From the NCBI RefSeq assembly GCF_025506355.1, contig NZ_JANZYP010000038.1, positions 26,564 through 90,563 on the forward strand: DNA of 64,000 nt, in the 5' to 3' direction. The notes below the pieces were generated by a model that saw nothing but the letters and a program-made list of their open reading frames with translations, was not told the DNA's origin and did no database searches. Source of the stretch: Sphaerisporangium corydalis. GTDB lineage: Bacteria; Actinomycetota; Actinomycetes; Streptosporangiales; Streptosporangiaceae. Each line of letters starts with the position of its first letter. The first letter of the stretch is position 1. The translations under genes were made by a program, and so were the position numbers. Of the stretch, positions 1 through 7,793 are shown piece by piece.

Positions 1-143
1 GTGTCGGCGGCCTTGGCGCGGAAGGTGACGAGCCCGCCGGCGAACCATGTCGTGGTCCCGTCATCGGGGCCCAGCACGTAGCCGCCGGGGTCGGCGCCCG
101 GGATCGGGGTGCCGCCGTGCGGTGCGGTGTAGTCGAAGGACAT
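1..143 (-). CDS. Cupin-like protein, N-terminal part (cut by window edge)
   Basis: The minus strand opens at an ATG at 143 and stays open to the window edge, giving 47 residues. They include LGPDDGTTTWFAGGLVTFRA, which resembles the N-terminus of quercetin-dioxygenase-like cupin proteins; the metal-binding cupin motifs would lie outside the window. A purine-rich GGGAGGTACCG precedes the ATG. It lies 12 bp downstream of the MDR oxidoreductase gene on the same strand, so it is probably the last visible gene of the operon that starts at 2136. The family call rests on a short N-terminal stretch. Confidence 0.5.
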   Translation of the reverse strand, partial: MSFDYTAPHGGTPIPGADPGGYVLGPDDGTTTWFAGGLVTFRAKAAD

Positions 144-155
144 CGGTACCTCCCG

Positions 156-1166
156 TTACTCGGCCGGCCGGGGTACCCCGGCCTGGTCCAGGCAGGACTC
201 GGTGGTGACCAGCACCGTGCGGACACCGGGCGTCTCCGGTGCGGTCCATACCGACTCCACGTCGGCCAGCGGGAGGGCCCGGGCGGCGATCGCGATCCCG
301 CCGTGGTCGATCTCGTCCATCAGCGCCGGCAGTTCCTCCAGGTAGGCCCGGGTGGACACGGCGCCCTGGCCGTTGCCCTGGAGCCGGAAGTTCGCCGAGC
401 GCAGTGCCACGGACGGCAGCTCGATGACCGGTCCGGCCACCGAGCCGATCTGGATCCAGTTCAGCTCGCGGCCCCGGTCCGCGCGGCCGAGCAGCAGCGA
501 CATGATCGCCGCGGCGGCCGGTACGCCCCACAGGTAGTCGATCACCAGGTCCACCTCGGCGGCCGCCTCGGCCAGCGCGGCGCCGGTGGCCTCGGCGGTG
601 CCGGTGAGCGCGACCGTGGCGTCCGCGCCGATCCCCGGCAGCAGGGCGAGGCGGCCCGGGTCCCGTCCGGCGCCGACCACCCGCCCGGCACCCAGCCGTT
701 TGGCGACCTGGATCGCCATCTGGCCGGCGTTGCCGGTGGCGCCCAAGACGAGCACCGACTGCCCGGGGCGGATCGGTACCCGGCGGCGCAGCGCGACCCA
801 GGAGGACATGGCCGGGTTCATCGCGGCGGCGATCTTGACCACGTCCGCGCCCTCCGGCAGCGGGACGCACCGGCGGGCGTCGACCACGGTGCGGGTGGCC
901 ATCGGCCCGGTCAGCTCGTCGTCGGCGACGAAGTAGACCAGGCGGCCGTCCTCGAGCCGGCCGACGCCGTCCACGCCAGGGACCATCGGCAGCTTGCCGG
1001 TGCTGGTGTAGTGCCGGCCGGAGGCTCCGGTGCGCACCCTAGGGTGCAGCCCGACCGCGAGCACGTCCACGACCACCTGGTCCTCGTCGACGGGTGCGGG
1101 CAGGTCGAACGGCTCGTAGCGGGGCGGGTGGTCGAACGAGCCGACCACGGCGGCGTTGACTTCCAT
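156..1166 (-). CDS. MDR-superfamily quinone oxidoreductase-like protein
   Basis: The protein of about 336 residues has the medium-chain dehydrogenase/reductase layout: an N-terminal GroES-like domain (VVDVLAVGLHPRV) and a Rossmann domain with VLVLGATGNAGQMAIQVAKRLGA around residues 140-165. There is no zinc-ligand cysteine set, which fits the zinc-free quinone oxidoreductase branch. The start at 1166 is preferred over upstream in-frame ATGs at 1172, 1181 and 1199, because a GAGG lies nine bases before it. It is downstream of the zinc-dependent dehydrogenase gene and shares its divergent promoter region with the TetR gene. The substrate is unknown; NAD(P)H-dependent reduction of an enone or quinone is the usual role. 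Confidence 0.8.
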   Translation of the reverse strand: MEVNAAVVGSFDHPPRYEPFDLPAPVDEDQVVVDVLAVGLHPRVRTGASGRHYTSTGKLPMVPGVDGVGRLEDGRLVYFVADDELTGPMATRTVVDARRCVPLPEGADVVKIAAAMNPAMSSWVALRRRVPIRPGQSVLVLGATGNAGQMAIQVAKRLGAGRVVGAGRDPGRLALLPGIGADATVALTGTAEATGAALAEAAAEVDLVIDYLWGVPAAAAIMSLLLGRADRGRELNWIQIGSVAGPVIELPSVALRSANFRLQGNGQGAVSTRAYLEELPALMDEIDHGGIAIAARALPLADVESVWTAPETPGVRTVLVTTESCLDQAGVPRPAE

Positions 1167-1203
1167 CGTCATCGTCCTCATTTCGGTGTCGGGCCTCATG
1201 GCC

Positions 1204-2136
1204 TTACGGGTGCAGGACCACCTTGATCGAGCCGGTGGACCGGTCGGCGGCCACCCGGAACGCCTCGGCCGCGTCCGCCAGCGGGAACCGGTGCGTGATG
1301 ACGGTCTCCGCGATCTCCGGCTGGTCGGCCAGCATCGCGGCCACGTCGGCGAACTCGCGGCGGCCGTCGCGGTGGTCGTACGCCATGGCGTTGAGGTAGG
1401 CGAGCTCCTTGACCAGGCTCGCCGGGCCGGGGAACGAGGCGGCCCCGAAGTACACGCCGACCACCACGACGCGGCCGCCCGGCCGGGCCAGTTCGGCGCA
1501 CCGGGCCAGCGCGGCTGGACTGCCGGCCGCGTCGATGACCACGTCGTACAGCCCGTGCGGGTGCCCGGCGCCCAGCTTCCCGGCGGCGCGCGCCTGGTGG
1601 TCGTACCGCGCCTCGACGTCGACCTCGAACCCCATCCGGCGGGCGGCCGCGGCGGCCAGCAGCCCGATGGATCCGCCGCCCACGACGGCGACGCGTTCCC
1701 CGGCGACCGGCCGGGCCCGCCGTACCCCGTGCCAGGCCACCGCGCCCGGCTCGACCAGGCACGCCTCCTCCACCGGCAGCCCGGCGGGCAGCGGGAGCAA
1801 GGTGAACTCCGGGACGACGATCTCCGAGGTCATCCCGCCGTCCCGGAAGATCCCGAGCACGCCGTGGCCCTCGGCGTCGCAGCGCTGGACGTCGCCGCGC
1901 TCGCACTCCGCGCAGCGGCCGCAGTAGATCGAGGGCTCGACCGCCCAGGCCCGGCCGTCCGGGGTGGTGCCGGCCATCTCGTGCCCGTAGGTGAAGCCGC
2001 CGAGCCCCATGGCGGCGAACGACACGTCGGTGCCGCAGATCCCGGCGGCGGCGACCCGCAACCGCACGCCCGGCCCGGACGGCCGGTCGACCGGGACGGC
2101 GCGGACCCCGGATTCGGTGCTCCTGACGGCGAGCAT
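1204..2136 (-). CDS. Zinc-dependent alcohol dehydrogenase, MDR family
   Basis: The protein of 310 residues has catalytic-zinc ligands in GICGTDV and GHEMAG, and the four-cysteine structural zinc lobe (CGRCAECERGDVQRC). These are followed by a Rossmann GGGSIG motif near residue 155. It should oxidise an alcohol or polyol, or reduce the matching carbonyl, with NAD(P). It is slightly shorter than the usual 340 residues. An AGGGGGAAACC ribosome site precedes the ATG at 2136. It faces the TetR gene across a 50-80 bp region full of inverted repeats, so repression by that TetR is likely. The MDR gene downstream probably belongs to the same transcript. Confidence 0.85.
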   Translation of the reverse strand: MLAVRSTESGVRAVPVDRPSGPGVRLRVAAAGICGTDVSFAAMGLGGFTYGHEMAGTTPDGRAWAVEPSIYCGRCAECERGDVQRCDAEGHGVLGIFRDGGMTSEIVVPEFTLLPLPAGLPVEEACLVEPGAVAWHGVRRARPVAGERVAVVGGGSIGLLAAAAARRMGFEVDVEARYDHQARAAGKLGAGHPHGLYDVVIDAAGSPAALARCAELARPGGRVVVVGVYFGAASFPGPASLVKELAYLNAMAYDHRDGRREFADVAAMLADQPEIAETVITHRFPLADAAEAFRVAADRSTGSIKVVLHP

Positions 2137-2159
2137 GGTTTCCCCCTCGATGGCGTAAT

Positions 2160-2206
2160 CTAAGCGAACGGAGTTAACTTAGGCTAAGTGAACGTGGTTC
2201 GCTTAG
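2160..2206. promoter_or_regulatory. Divergent TetR operator with four CTAAGYGAAC-like half-sites
   Basis: CTAAGCGAAC (2160-2169) and GTTCGCTTAG (2197-2206) form a perfect outer inverted repeat. Inside lies GTTAACTTAG (2173-2182), one base, then CTAAGTGAAC (2184-2193), an inner near-palindrome of the same half-site. All four copies sit between the divergent dehydrogenase and TetR genes. This is the usual place for an autoregulating TetR to bind. The element overlaps a GTG at 2188, which argues that the TetR start is further downstream. Confidence 0.7.
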
Positions 2207-2217
2207 CAAGAGAACGG

Positions 2218-2937
2218 ATGCGCATGGATGACGCCACGCCGATCAGGGCCGGCACCGCAGCCTGGTGGCTGGCCCGGACCGAGAACGCCGACGACCGCCC
2301 ACGGCGCCGGCGGATGCTGTCGCTCGACCTGATCGCCGACACCGCGCTGACCGTGCTGGACACCGAGGGCGCGGAGGCGCTGACCATGCGCCGTCTGGCC
2401 CAGCGGCTCAACTGCAGCCAGGCCGCGCTGTACCGGCACGTCACCAGCCGCGACGAGCTCGTGGTCCTGGCCATGGACCGGGCCATGGGGCTGGGCCTGG
2501 ACCTGCCGCCGCCGGGCCTGGGCTGGCGGGAGACCTCGGAGTGGCAGGCGCACTCGTTCCGCGACTTCCTGCTCGCGCACCCAGGACTGGTCCCGTTCCT
2601 GCGCGGCACCGAACGACTCGGCCCGAACTCACTGAGCGGGATGGAGCTGTGGCTCGGGCAGTTCACGGCCATCGGGCTGAGCGTCCGGGAGGCGTACGCC
2701 ACGGCGTCGGCGTTCGCCACGTTCGTGATCGGCTCGGTGCAGTTCACCCTGGGCGTGGACTCCACCAACCCGGACGAGCAACGGCTGCGCCGCCGGCTCT
2801 ACGAGGGCCTGGACCCGCGGCGCCACCCCATCCTGACCGCGCACGCCGAGGAACTGTCCCAGGTGGGCAGCCCCGAGGAGTTCGCGTTCGGCCTGGCCGC
2901 GCTGCTGGACGCGGTCGCCGTCCGGATCTCCGGCTGA
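2218..2937 (+). CDS. TetR/AcrR-family transcriptional regulator
   Basis: The helix-turn-helix is clear: RRMLSLDLIADTALTVLDTE followed by GAEALTMRRLAQRLNCSQAALYRHVTSRDEL, the standard TetR recognition helix. The remaining 150 residues are a typical ligand-binding domain. I chose the ATG at 2218 (alternative ATG 2224), because the upstream GTG at 2188 falls inside the operator repeats. It is divergent from the two dehydrogenase genes and 16 bp upstream of the SDR gene. It probably represses both directions and itself. The inducer is unknown. Confidence 0.85.
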   Translation: MRMDDATPIRAGTAAWWLARTENADDRPRRRRMLSLDLIADTALTVLDTEGAEALTMRRLAQRLNCSQAALYRHVTSRDELVVLAMDRAMGLGLDLPPPGLGWRETSEWQAHSFRDFLLAHPGLVPFLRGTERLGPNSLSGMELWLGQFTAIGLSVREAYATASAFATFVIGSVQFTLGVDSTNPDEQRLRRRLYEGLDPRRHPILTAHAEELSQVGSPEEFAFGLAALLDAVAVRISG

Positions 2938-2952
2938 CGAGAGGCGAAGACG

Positions 2953-3756
2953 TTGTCCAAGACCTGGTTCATCACCGGCACATCGAAAGGCTTCGGCCGC
3001 GAGTGGGCCACGGCCGCCCTCGAGCGGGGCGACCGCGTCGCCGCCACCGTGCGCGACCTCGACCACCTGCGTCCCCTCGCCGAGCGGTACGGCGAGGCCG
3101 TCCTGCCCCTGCGGCTCGACATCACCGACCGCGCCGCCGTGTTCGCCGCCGTGGCGCAGGCCGCCGGGCACTTCGGCGCACTGGACGTGGTGGTCAACAA
3201 CGCCGGCTACGGCCACTTCGGCATGGTCGAGGAGCTGACCGAGGCCGAGATCCGCGCCGAGATGGAGACCAACTTCTTCGGCACGCTGTGGGTGACGCAG
3301 GCGGTCCTGCCCGTGCTGCGCGCCCAGGGTCACGGCCGGATCATCCAGGTCACCAGCGAGGGCGGCGTCCGGGCGTTCCCCGGCATCGGCGGCTACCACG
3401 CGTCGAAATGGGCGGTGGAGGGGCTGTCGGAGTCGCTCCGCAAGGAGGTCGCGCACTTCGGCATCGACGTCATCTGCCTGGAACCCGGCCCGTACTCGAC
3501 CGGCTTCGGCGGCGACAGCGTCCGCACCAGCGCCGAGCACCCCGACTACGCCGAGGTCCGCACGGCCACCGCGATCACCTGGACCCTCGGCGACCCGAAG
3601 GCGACACGCGCCCCGATCCTGCAATTGGCCGACACCGACGACCCCCCGGCCCGGGCCTTCTTCGGCACGTCATTCGAACCGGTCGCCGCCGAATACGAGG
3701 AACGCCTCGCCACATGGCGCAAGTGGCAGCCACTCGCACTGTCCGCATTCCGCTGA
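2953..3756 (+). CDS. Classical short-chain dehydrogenase/reductase
   Basis: The 267-residue protein shows the SDR cofactor motif TGTSKGFG near the N-terminus, the NNAG motif (VVVNNAGYG), the catalytic Ser (VTSEGG region) and YHASK. These support an NAD(P)-dependent oxidoreductase of SDR classical type; the substrate cannot be read. Translation probably starts at a TTG at 2953, placed ten bases after GAGAGG. It follows the TetR gene closely on the same strand and is probably co-transcribed with it. Confidence 0.85.
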   Translation: MSKTWFITGTSKGFGREWATAALERGDRVAATVRDLDHLRPLAERYGEAVLPLRLDITDRAAVFAAVAQAAGHFGALDVVVNNAGYGHFGMVEELTEAEIRAEMETNFFGTLWVTQAVLPVLRAQGHGRIIQVTSEGGVRAFPGIGGYHASKWAVEGLSESLRKEVAHFGIDVICLEPGPYSTGFGGDSVRTSAEHPDYAEVRTATAITWTLGDPKATRAPILQLADTDDPPARAFFGTSFEPVAAEYEERLATWRKWQPLALSAFR

Positions 3757-4475
3757 CCGCCCACCCCCGGCGGAGGAGCCGACCGCTCACTGCGCGTCGG
3801 CGACGTGTTCCTGAAGGTGGACGCCGATCAGGCGCGCATCGAAGTGGAGATCCAGGCGATGGCCCTGGCGCCGGTGCCGACCCCGAAGGTCCTGTGGCAC
3901 AAGCCGCCGGTGCTCGCGATCGCCGCGGTCCCGGGGACGGCGCTCGGCCGCCTCGGCGAGCCGTCGACCGCGTCCCCGGCGGCGTGGGCCGCGGCGGGCG
4001 CCGCCATCCGGACGTTGCACGACGCGCCGTTACCGCCCTGGCTCGGCCAGGCCGGCCGGGGCCGCGAGGAGCTGGCGGCGGATCTCGACCGCGAGTGCGC
4101 GTGGCTCGTGACCAACGGCGTCCTGCCCGCCGACCTGGTCACCCGCAACCGCCAGGTCGCCGAGGCCGCGCTCCGGCCGTGGACTCCGGTGTTCACGCAC
4201 GGCGACCTGCAGATCGCGCACGTGTTCGCCGACGGCGACCAGATCACGGGCATCATCGACTGGGCCGAGGTGACGCCCTGTTCGACCTCTCCATCTTGAC
4301 GCTCGGGCACGAGGAGCACCTCGGCGACGTCGTCGCCGGTTACGGCACCGGCGTCGACCTCGACGTGATCCACGCGTGGTGGTCGTTGCGCAGCCTGCTG
4401 GCGGTCCGCTGGCTGGCCGAGCACGGCTTCGACCCGTTCGCGCCGGGCTGCGAGATCGACGTACTGAGGCGCTGA
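3757..4475 (+). pseudogene. Broken aminoglycoside phosphotransferase (APH) family gene
   Basis: Starting just after the SDR stop, one frame encodes VGDVFLKVDAD and continues to FTHGDLQIAHVF and IIDWAEV, the HGDxxxxNxx-like catalytic loop and Mg site of APH kinases. No start codon or N-terminal lobe precedes it; the frame simply opens after the SDR stop. At about 4266-4270 the frame breaks: the protein would continue as DALFDLSILTLGHEEHL in the next frame, which requires one extra G after GAG. The remainder runs to a stop at 4475. The gene is thus both 5' truncated and frameshifted. A sequencing error could explain the frameshift but not the missing N-terminus. Confidence 0.75.
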
Positions 4476-4485
4476 TGTAGCCGGG

Positions 4486-6276
4486 CTAGCTCGGTCGTCG
4501 TGCCGGGGTGCAGGACCAGCGGCCGTCGTGCCAGCCGCAGGTCTGCTCGTAGCCGGAGCGGAACGACCCGAGCCAGGGGATGTCGTCCTCGTAGCGCGTG
4601 GGCGGCGGGGCCGGTGCGAAGTTCGCCGCGTCGTCGCCGCTGCCGCTCCCGTCGTAGCGTGCGACGGTCGGATAGGGGTAGACCGGCCGGGTCCGTACGA
4701 CGTTGTCGTCCTGGCGCTTGGTGGCGACGAGCCGGTCGGGTGCGACGCCGTTCTCGACCCAGGCGAGGGTGGGGGTGAGCGCGTCGAACGCGTCCGGTCC
4801 CTGACCGCCACCGCAGTGGGCGACGCCCGGCAGCATGAACAGGCGGGCGAACCGCTGCGTGGCGTCCGTCCCGCCCATGCGCTCGGTGAGGGCGTGGTAG
4901 TAGGCGATCGTCCCGTACGGCGAGATCGCCTGGTCCGCCCAGCCGTGCCAGAGGAGGAGTTTCCCGCCCGCGGCGCGGAAGGCCGTCAGGTCGGGGTCGC
5001 TCGCGTCGTAGATGCCGGCCTGCCGGTTGATCTCGCGGAACGTCGCCGAGTCGTAGCGCAGGTCGCGCAGTGTCGCCGACGGCCGGGCGGACGGGTAGGC
5101 GAGGTACTTCAGCGCGCTCGTCGCGTTGCCCTCGGCCACGGCCGGGTCGCCGTTGGCGGTCGGGGTGACCCAGCGGGCCCAGTTCGCCTCCGAGCCCACG
5201 GGCTCGCCCCCCGGGTACATCCGCCGGCCCCGCTCGTCACGTGGCCCGTCGTACAGCTTGCGTACCGCACCGATCTGCGCGTCGGTGAGGCAGTCCGCGC
5301 TGTCGGTTCCCGTCGCGCAGCGCAGGCTCTGCGGATCGAACGTGCAGGCACGCGGGTCGTCGATCTGGCCGTCGGCCAGGCCGTCCCGTGCGTCGCACTC
5401 GCGCATGACAGCGGCGTGCAGCGCGGGAAGCTTGGCCGCGGTCATGATGGGCCGGCCCCGCGCGTCGGTGTTGGCCGTGGCGTGCCAGCCCGCGGACCAC
5501 ACGATGAGCGAGGTGAGCAGCGACGCCGGGGCGCCGGCGATGATGCCGTCGAAGTCATGCGGGTAGCGCTGCGCCTCGGTCATCCCCTCGTGGCCGCCCT
5601 GCGAGCAGCCGTCGAAGTAGGAGTAGCGCGGGCCTTGCCCGTAGTAGAGCGCGATGAGCCGCTTGGCGACGAGCGCGACGACGTGGTCGGACCGGTAGCC
5701 GAAGTCGACCCGGAGCTGCGGGTCGGCACCGAAGGTGCCGTCGAAGCCGGAGACGCCGACGTGCCCTCCGTTGCCGGTGGCTATGGCGAAGTCGCCGCGG
5801 GTCAGCGGCACGCACCCGTCCGACGCGTCGGCGAAGAAGTCGACGCTGCCGCAGAACGCCCCGCACCCGGTCTGCAGATACCGCTGCCGCCACGTCTTGG
5901 TGGGGAGGAGCACGTCGAACTGGATCTGCGGCGCAGCGGTTCCCTTGACTTCGCAGGCCGCCCAGCCGTCCGGCGAGATCATCTCGGTCGCGGACCCGAT
6001 GACCGCCGGAGCGCCGGGCGTCCCCGACAGGTCCTGCCCGGCGAGGGCCGCGCAGTCGGTCTTCGGCAGTACCACGGGAGGGCCGGACGAAGAACCGCGC
6101 GCCTCGGCGGGCACCCCGGCCACGGCCGCACGGGACGCGGCCTGGCCACCGTCGGCCATCACGAGGACGGCGAGGAGGGCGAACACGACCGGCAGCGCCC
6201 GGACTCCAGCGGCGCGGCCGGCGCGACCCGGCGTCCGGCCCCGTACACGAGCGAGCAGTTCTTGCGTCATCGCCAT
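4486..6276 (-). CDS. Secreted tannase/feruloyl esterase family protein
   Basis: The protein of 596 residues has an N-terminal arginine-rich stretch and a hydrophobic segment (about residues 27-48, ending near GGQAA), consistent with a signal peptide. The catalytic serine is in DGCSQGG (S225). The acid and histidine are expected in WHGWADQ and GVAHCGGG near the C-terminal third; the paired cysteines flanking this triad are a family trait. It would hydrolyse ester bonds of gallates, feruloyl esters or related plant phenolics outside the cell. The gene stands alone, convergent with the broken APH gene. The ATG at 6276 has only a weak ribosome site; M3 is an alternative start. Confidence 0.88.
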   Translation of the reverse strand: MAMTQELLARVRGRTPGRAGRAAGVRALPVVFALLAVLVMADGGQAASRAAVAGVPAEARGSSSGPPVVLPKTDCAALAGQDLSGTPGAPAVIGSATEMISPDGWAACEVKGTAAPQIQFDVLLPTKTWRQRYLQTGCGAFCGSVDFFADASDGCVPLTRGDFAIATGNGGHVGVSGFDGTFGADPQLRVDFGYRSDHVVALVAKRLIALYYGQGPRYSYFDGCSQGGHEGMTEAQRYPHDFDGIIAGAPASLLTSLIVWSAGWHATANTDARGRPIMTAAKLPALHAAVMRECDARDGLADGQIDDPRACTFDPQSLRCATGTDSADCLTDAQIGAVRKLYDGPRDERGRRMYPGGEPVGSEANWARWVTPTANGDPAVAEGNATSALKYLAYPSARPSATLRDLRYDSATFREINRQAGIYDASDPDLTAFRAAGGKLLLWHGWADQAISPYGTIAYYHALTERMGGTDATQRFARLFMLPGVAHCGGGQGPDAFDALTPTLAWVENGVAPDRLVATKRQDDNVVRTRPVYPYPTVARYDGSGSGDDAANFAPAPPPTRYEDDIPWLGSFRSGYEQTCGWHDGRWSCTPARRPS

Positions 6277-6449
6277 GCCTGATCATGACGGAAGGCGGCG
6301 ATCGGCGGCAATGGCTTTATCTCTTACTCCGCCACGAGGAGCCGGTAAGGCTCGAACCACCAGTCGCAGGATGGAGCGTCGCAGCGTGGCAACTCGGACT
6401 CGGGGTCTTCCACCACGGCCGGCCGGCGTGACCGGGCGCACCGCGGATC
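6277..6449. other. Gap without a recognised gene
   Basis: This 173-bp stretch separates the tannase gene start from the end of the exporter gene. No convincing ORF with normal codon use was seen. It holds the tannase promoter and presumably the terminator of the long minus-strand operon, but I could not identify a clear hairpin. Confidence 0.4.
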
Positions 6450-7706
6450 CTAATAAGGCAGGACGGGCTGGCGGACGCCTGCGCGCATGCCGAGGTAGGC
6501 GAGGACGCCCAGGGCCGCGCACATCACCCAGACGGCGCCGCCCACGTACTCGAACAGGGCCGTGCCAATGGTGGGGCCGAGGGCCCAGCCTGCTGCCTGG
6601 CAGGTGGAGAGCGCGCCTATGTAGCGGCTGCGGAGGATGGGGGCCGGGGCGGCCAGGGCCGGGTAGGCGCCGATGCTGGGAGCGCTGATGATCTCTCCCA
6701 GGGTCCAGACGACGGCTCCCAGGATGAAGATCCATGGGCCGAAGGGGAGGCCGAACAGGCTGAGGCCCACGCCCAGGAGGAGGCAGCCGGTGGCGACGGT
6801 GGTTCGCATGGGGAATCGCTGGATGAAGGGGGTCAGGGGGAGTTCCACGAGGATGACCAGCGCGCCGTTGATCGCCACCAGTGCGCCGTAGAGAGCTGTG
6901 GGGTAGCCGCGTGCCTGCACTTCGAGCGGTAGCGTCGAGTGGTACTGGGCCTCGGCGACGGCCGTGATGAACATGCCGGCGAGGAACAGCAGGTAGCGCC
7001 GGTCCCCCAGCAGGTCCTTGTAACGCGCGGTGTCCTTGAGGCGCGGGGCCTCGGCGGCCCGGTTCCCGGTGGTGGGGTGGTCGCTCGCGCGGCCGGGGGT
7101 CGCGGCCGGGATGACCAGCAGGACGATCAAGGCGAAGAGCAGGTCCACCATTGCGTTGACGAGGAAGACGACCTGGTAGGAGTACGCGGCGGCCAGCCAT
7201 ACGCCGAGCAGGGGGCCGATGGCGGCGCCGAGGTTGAGGCCGAAACGGCTGGCGGCCGAGGTCGTGACGAGGCGTTGTGGCGGGGTCAGGTCGGCGAGCA
7301 TGGTCATGGCGGCGGGGCGGTACATCTGGCCGAAGGCGCCTGCGGCGAAGCTCACGGCCAGCAGCGGGACGAGCGCCGTCACGACGGTCAGGGAGGCGAT
7401 GGCGAGGCTGCATAACAGCATCGACCAGATGATCACGGTTCGCGCGCCGTACTTTCCGGTGGCGCTGCCGCCGGCGAACGTTCCCACGATCGAGCCCACG
7501 CCGAAACCGGAGACGACGAAGCCCGCCTGCGCGGGGCTGTAGCCGAGGCCGGTGAGGTACAGGATCAGGAAGAGCGCGACGAAGCTTCCCATGCGGTTCA
7601 GCGCGATGCCGGACAGCAGGACGATGGCCGACCGCGGCAGTTCGCGCAGCGTGCGGATCACCCCCGCGGGGGCTTCGGCGGCGGGTGTCTGCGGCGGGTT
7701 GGTCAT
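6450..7706 (-). CDS. MFS transporter, probable exporter of the cluster product
   Basis: The protein of about 418 residues has twelve predicted hydrophobic segments and the MFS GxxxDRxGxR-like region between helices 2 and 3 (GKYGARTVIIWS). The ATG at 7706 is the right start: GGAG lies six bases upstream, and it overlaps the stop of the third mini-ORF in the tandem repeat (ATGA). An in-frame GTG at 7718 lies inside the repeat. It is the last gene of the minus-strand operon that begins near 19473. This position suggests export of, or self-protection from, the product. In tabtoxin clusters a transporter (TblR) has the same role. Confidence 0.85.
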   Translation of the reverse strand: MTNPPQTPAAEAPAGVIRTLRELPRSAIVLLSGIALNRMGSFVALFLILYLTGLGYSPAQAGFVVSGFGVGSIVGTFAGGSATGKYGARTVIIWSMLLCSLAIASLTVVTALVPLLAVSFAAGAFGQMYRPAAMTMLADLTPPQRLVTTSAASRFGLNLGAAIGPLLGVWLAAAYSYQVVFLVNAMVDLLFALIVLLVIPAATPGRASDHPTTGNRAAEAPRLKDTARYKDLLGDRRYLLFLAGMFITAVAEAQYHSTLPLEVQARGYPTALYGALVAINGALVILVELPLTPFIQRFPMRTTVATGCLLLGVGLSLFGLPFGPWIFILGAVVWTLGEIISAPSIGAYPALAAPAPILRSRYIGALSTCQAAGWALGPTIGTALFEYVGGAVWVMCAALGVLAYLGMRAGVRQPVLPY

Positions 7707-7793
7707 GGGCGACTCCACAAGCGCGGGTTGATCAAGGGTGGCTCCACATGCGCGGGTCGATCAAGGGGGACTCCACGAGCGCGGGTCGATCAT
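7703..7793 (-). repeat. Three 29-nt tandem repeats forming chained ten-codon mini-ORFs
   Basis: Read on the minus strand, three units of exactly 29 nt follow the ATP-grasp gene. Unit 1 (7793-7761) encodes MIDPRSWSPP and stop. Unit 2 (7764-7732, TTG start) encodes xIDPRMWSHP and stop. Unit 3 (7735-7703, TTG start) encodes xINPRLWSRP and stop. Each unit carries GGAG six bases before the next start codon. Junctions are ATGA (ATP-grasp stop/unit 1), TTGA, TTGA and ATGA (unit 3 stop/MFS start). A degenerate fourth copy (ACGTGGAGCCCC) lies inside the ATP-grasp 3' end. This may be a duplicated stop-SD-start junction that acts as a reinitiation relay, or simple slippage. Confidence 0.85.

Noticed and set aside
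2265..4300. A 736-codon plus-strand ORF over TetR, SDR and APH genes
   Set aside because: Shadow frame; only its last 60 codons are real, as the frameshifted end of the APH gene.
7703..7793. The 29-nt repeats as a CRISPR array
   Set aside because: Units are contiguous without spacers, only three, imperfect, and each is a short ORF; no cas genes.
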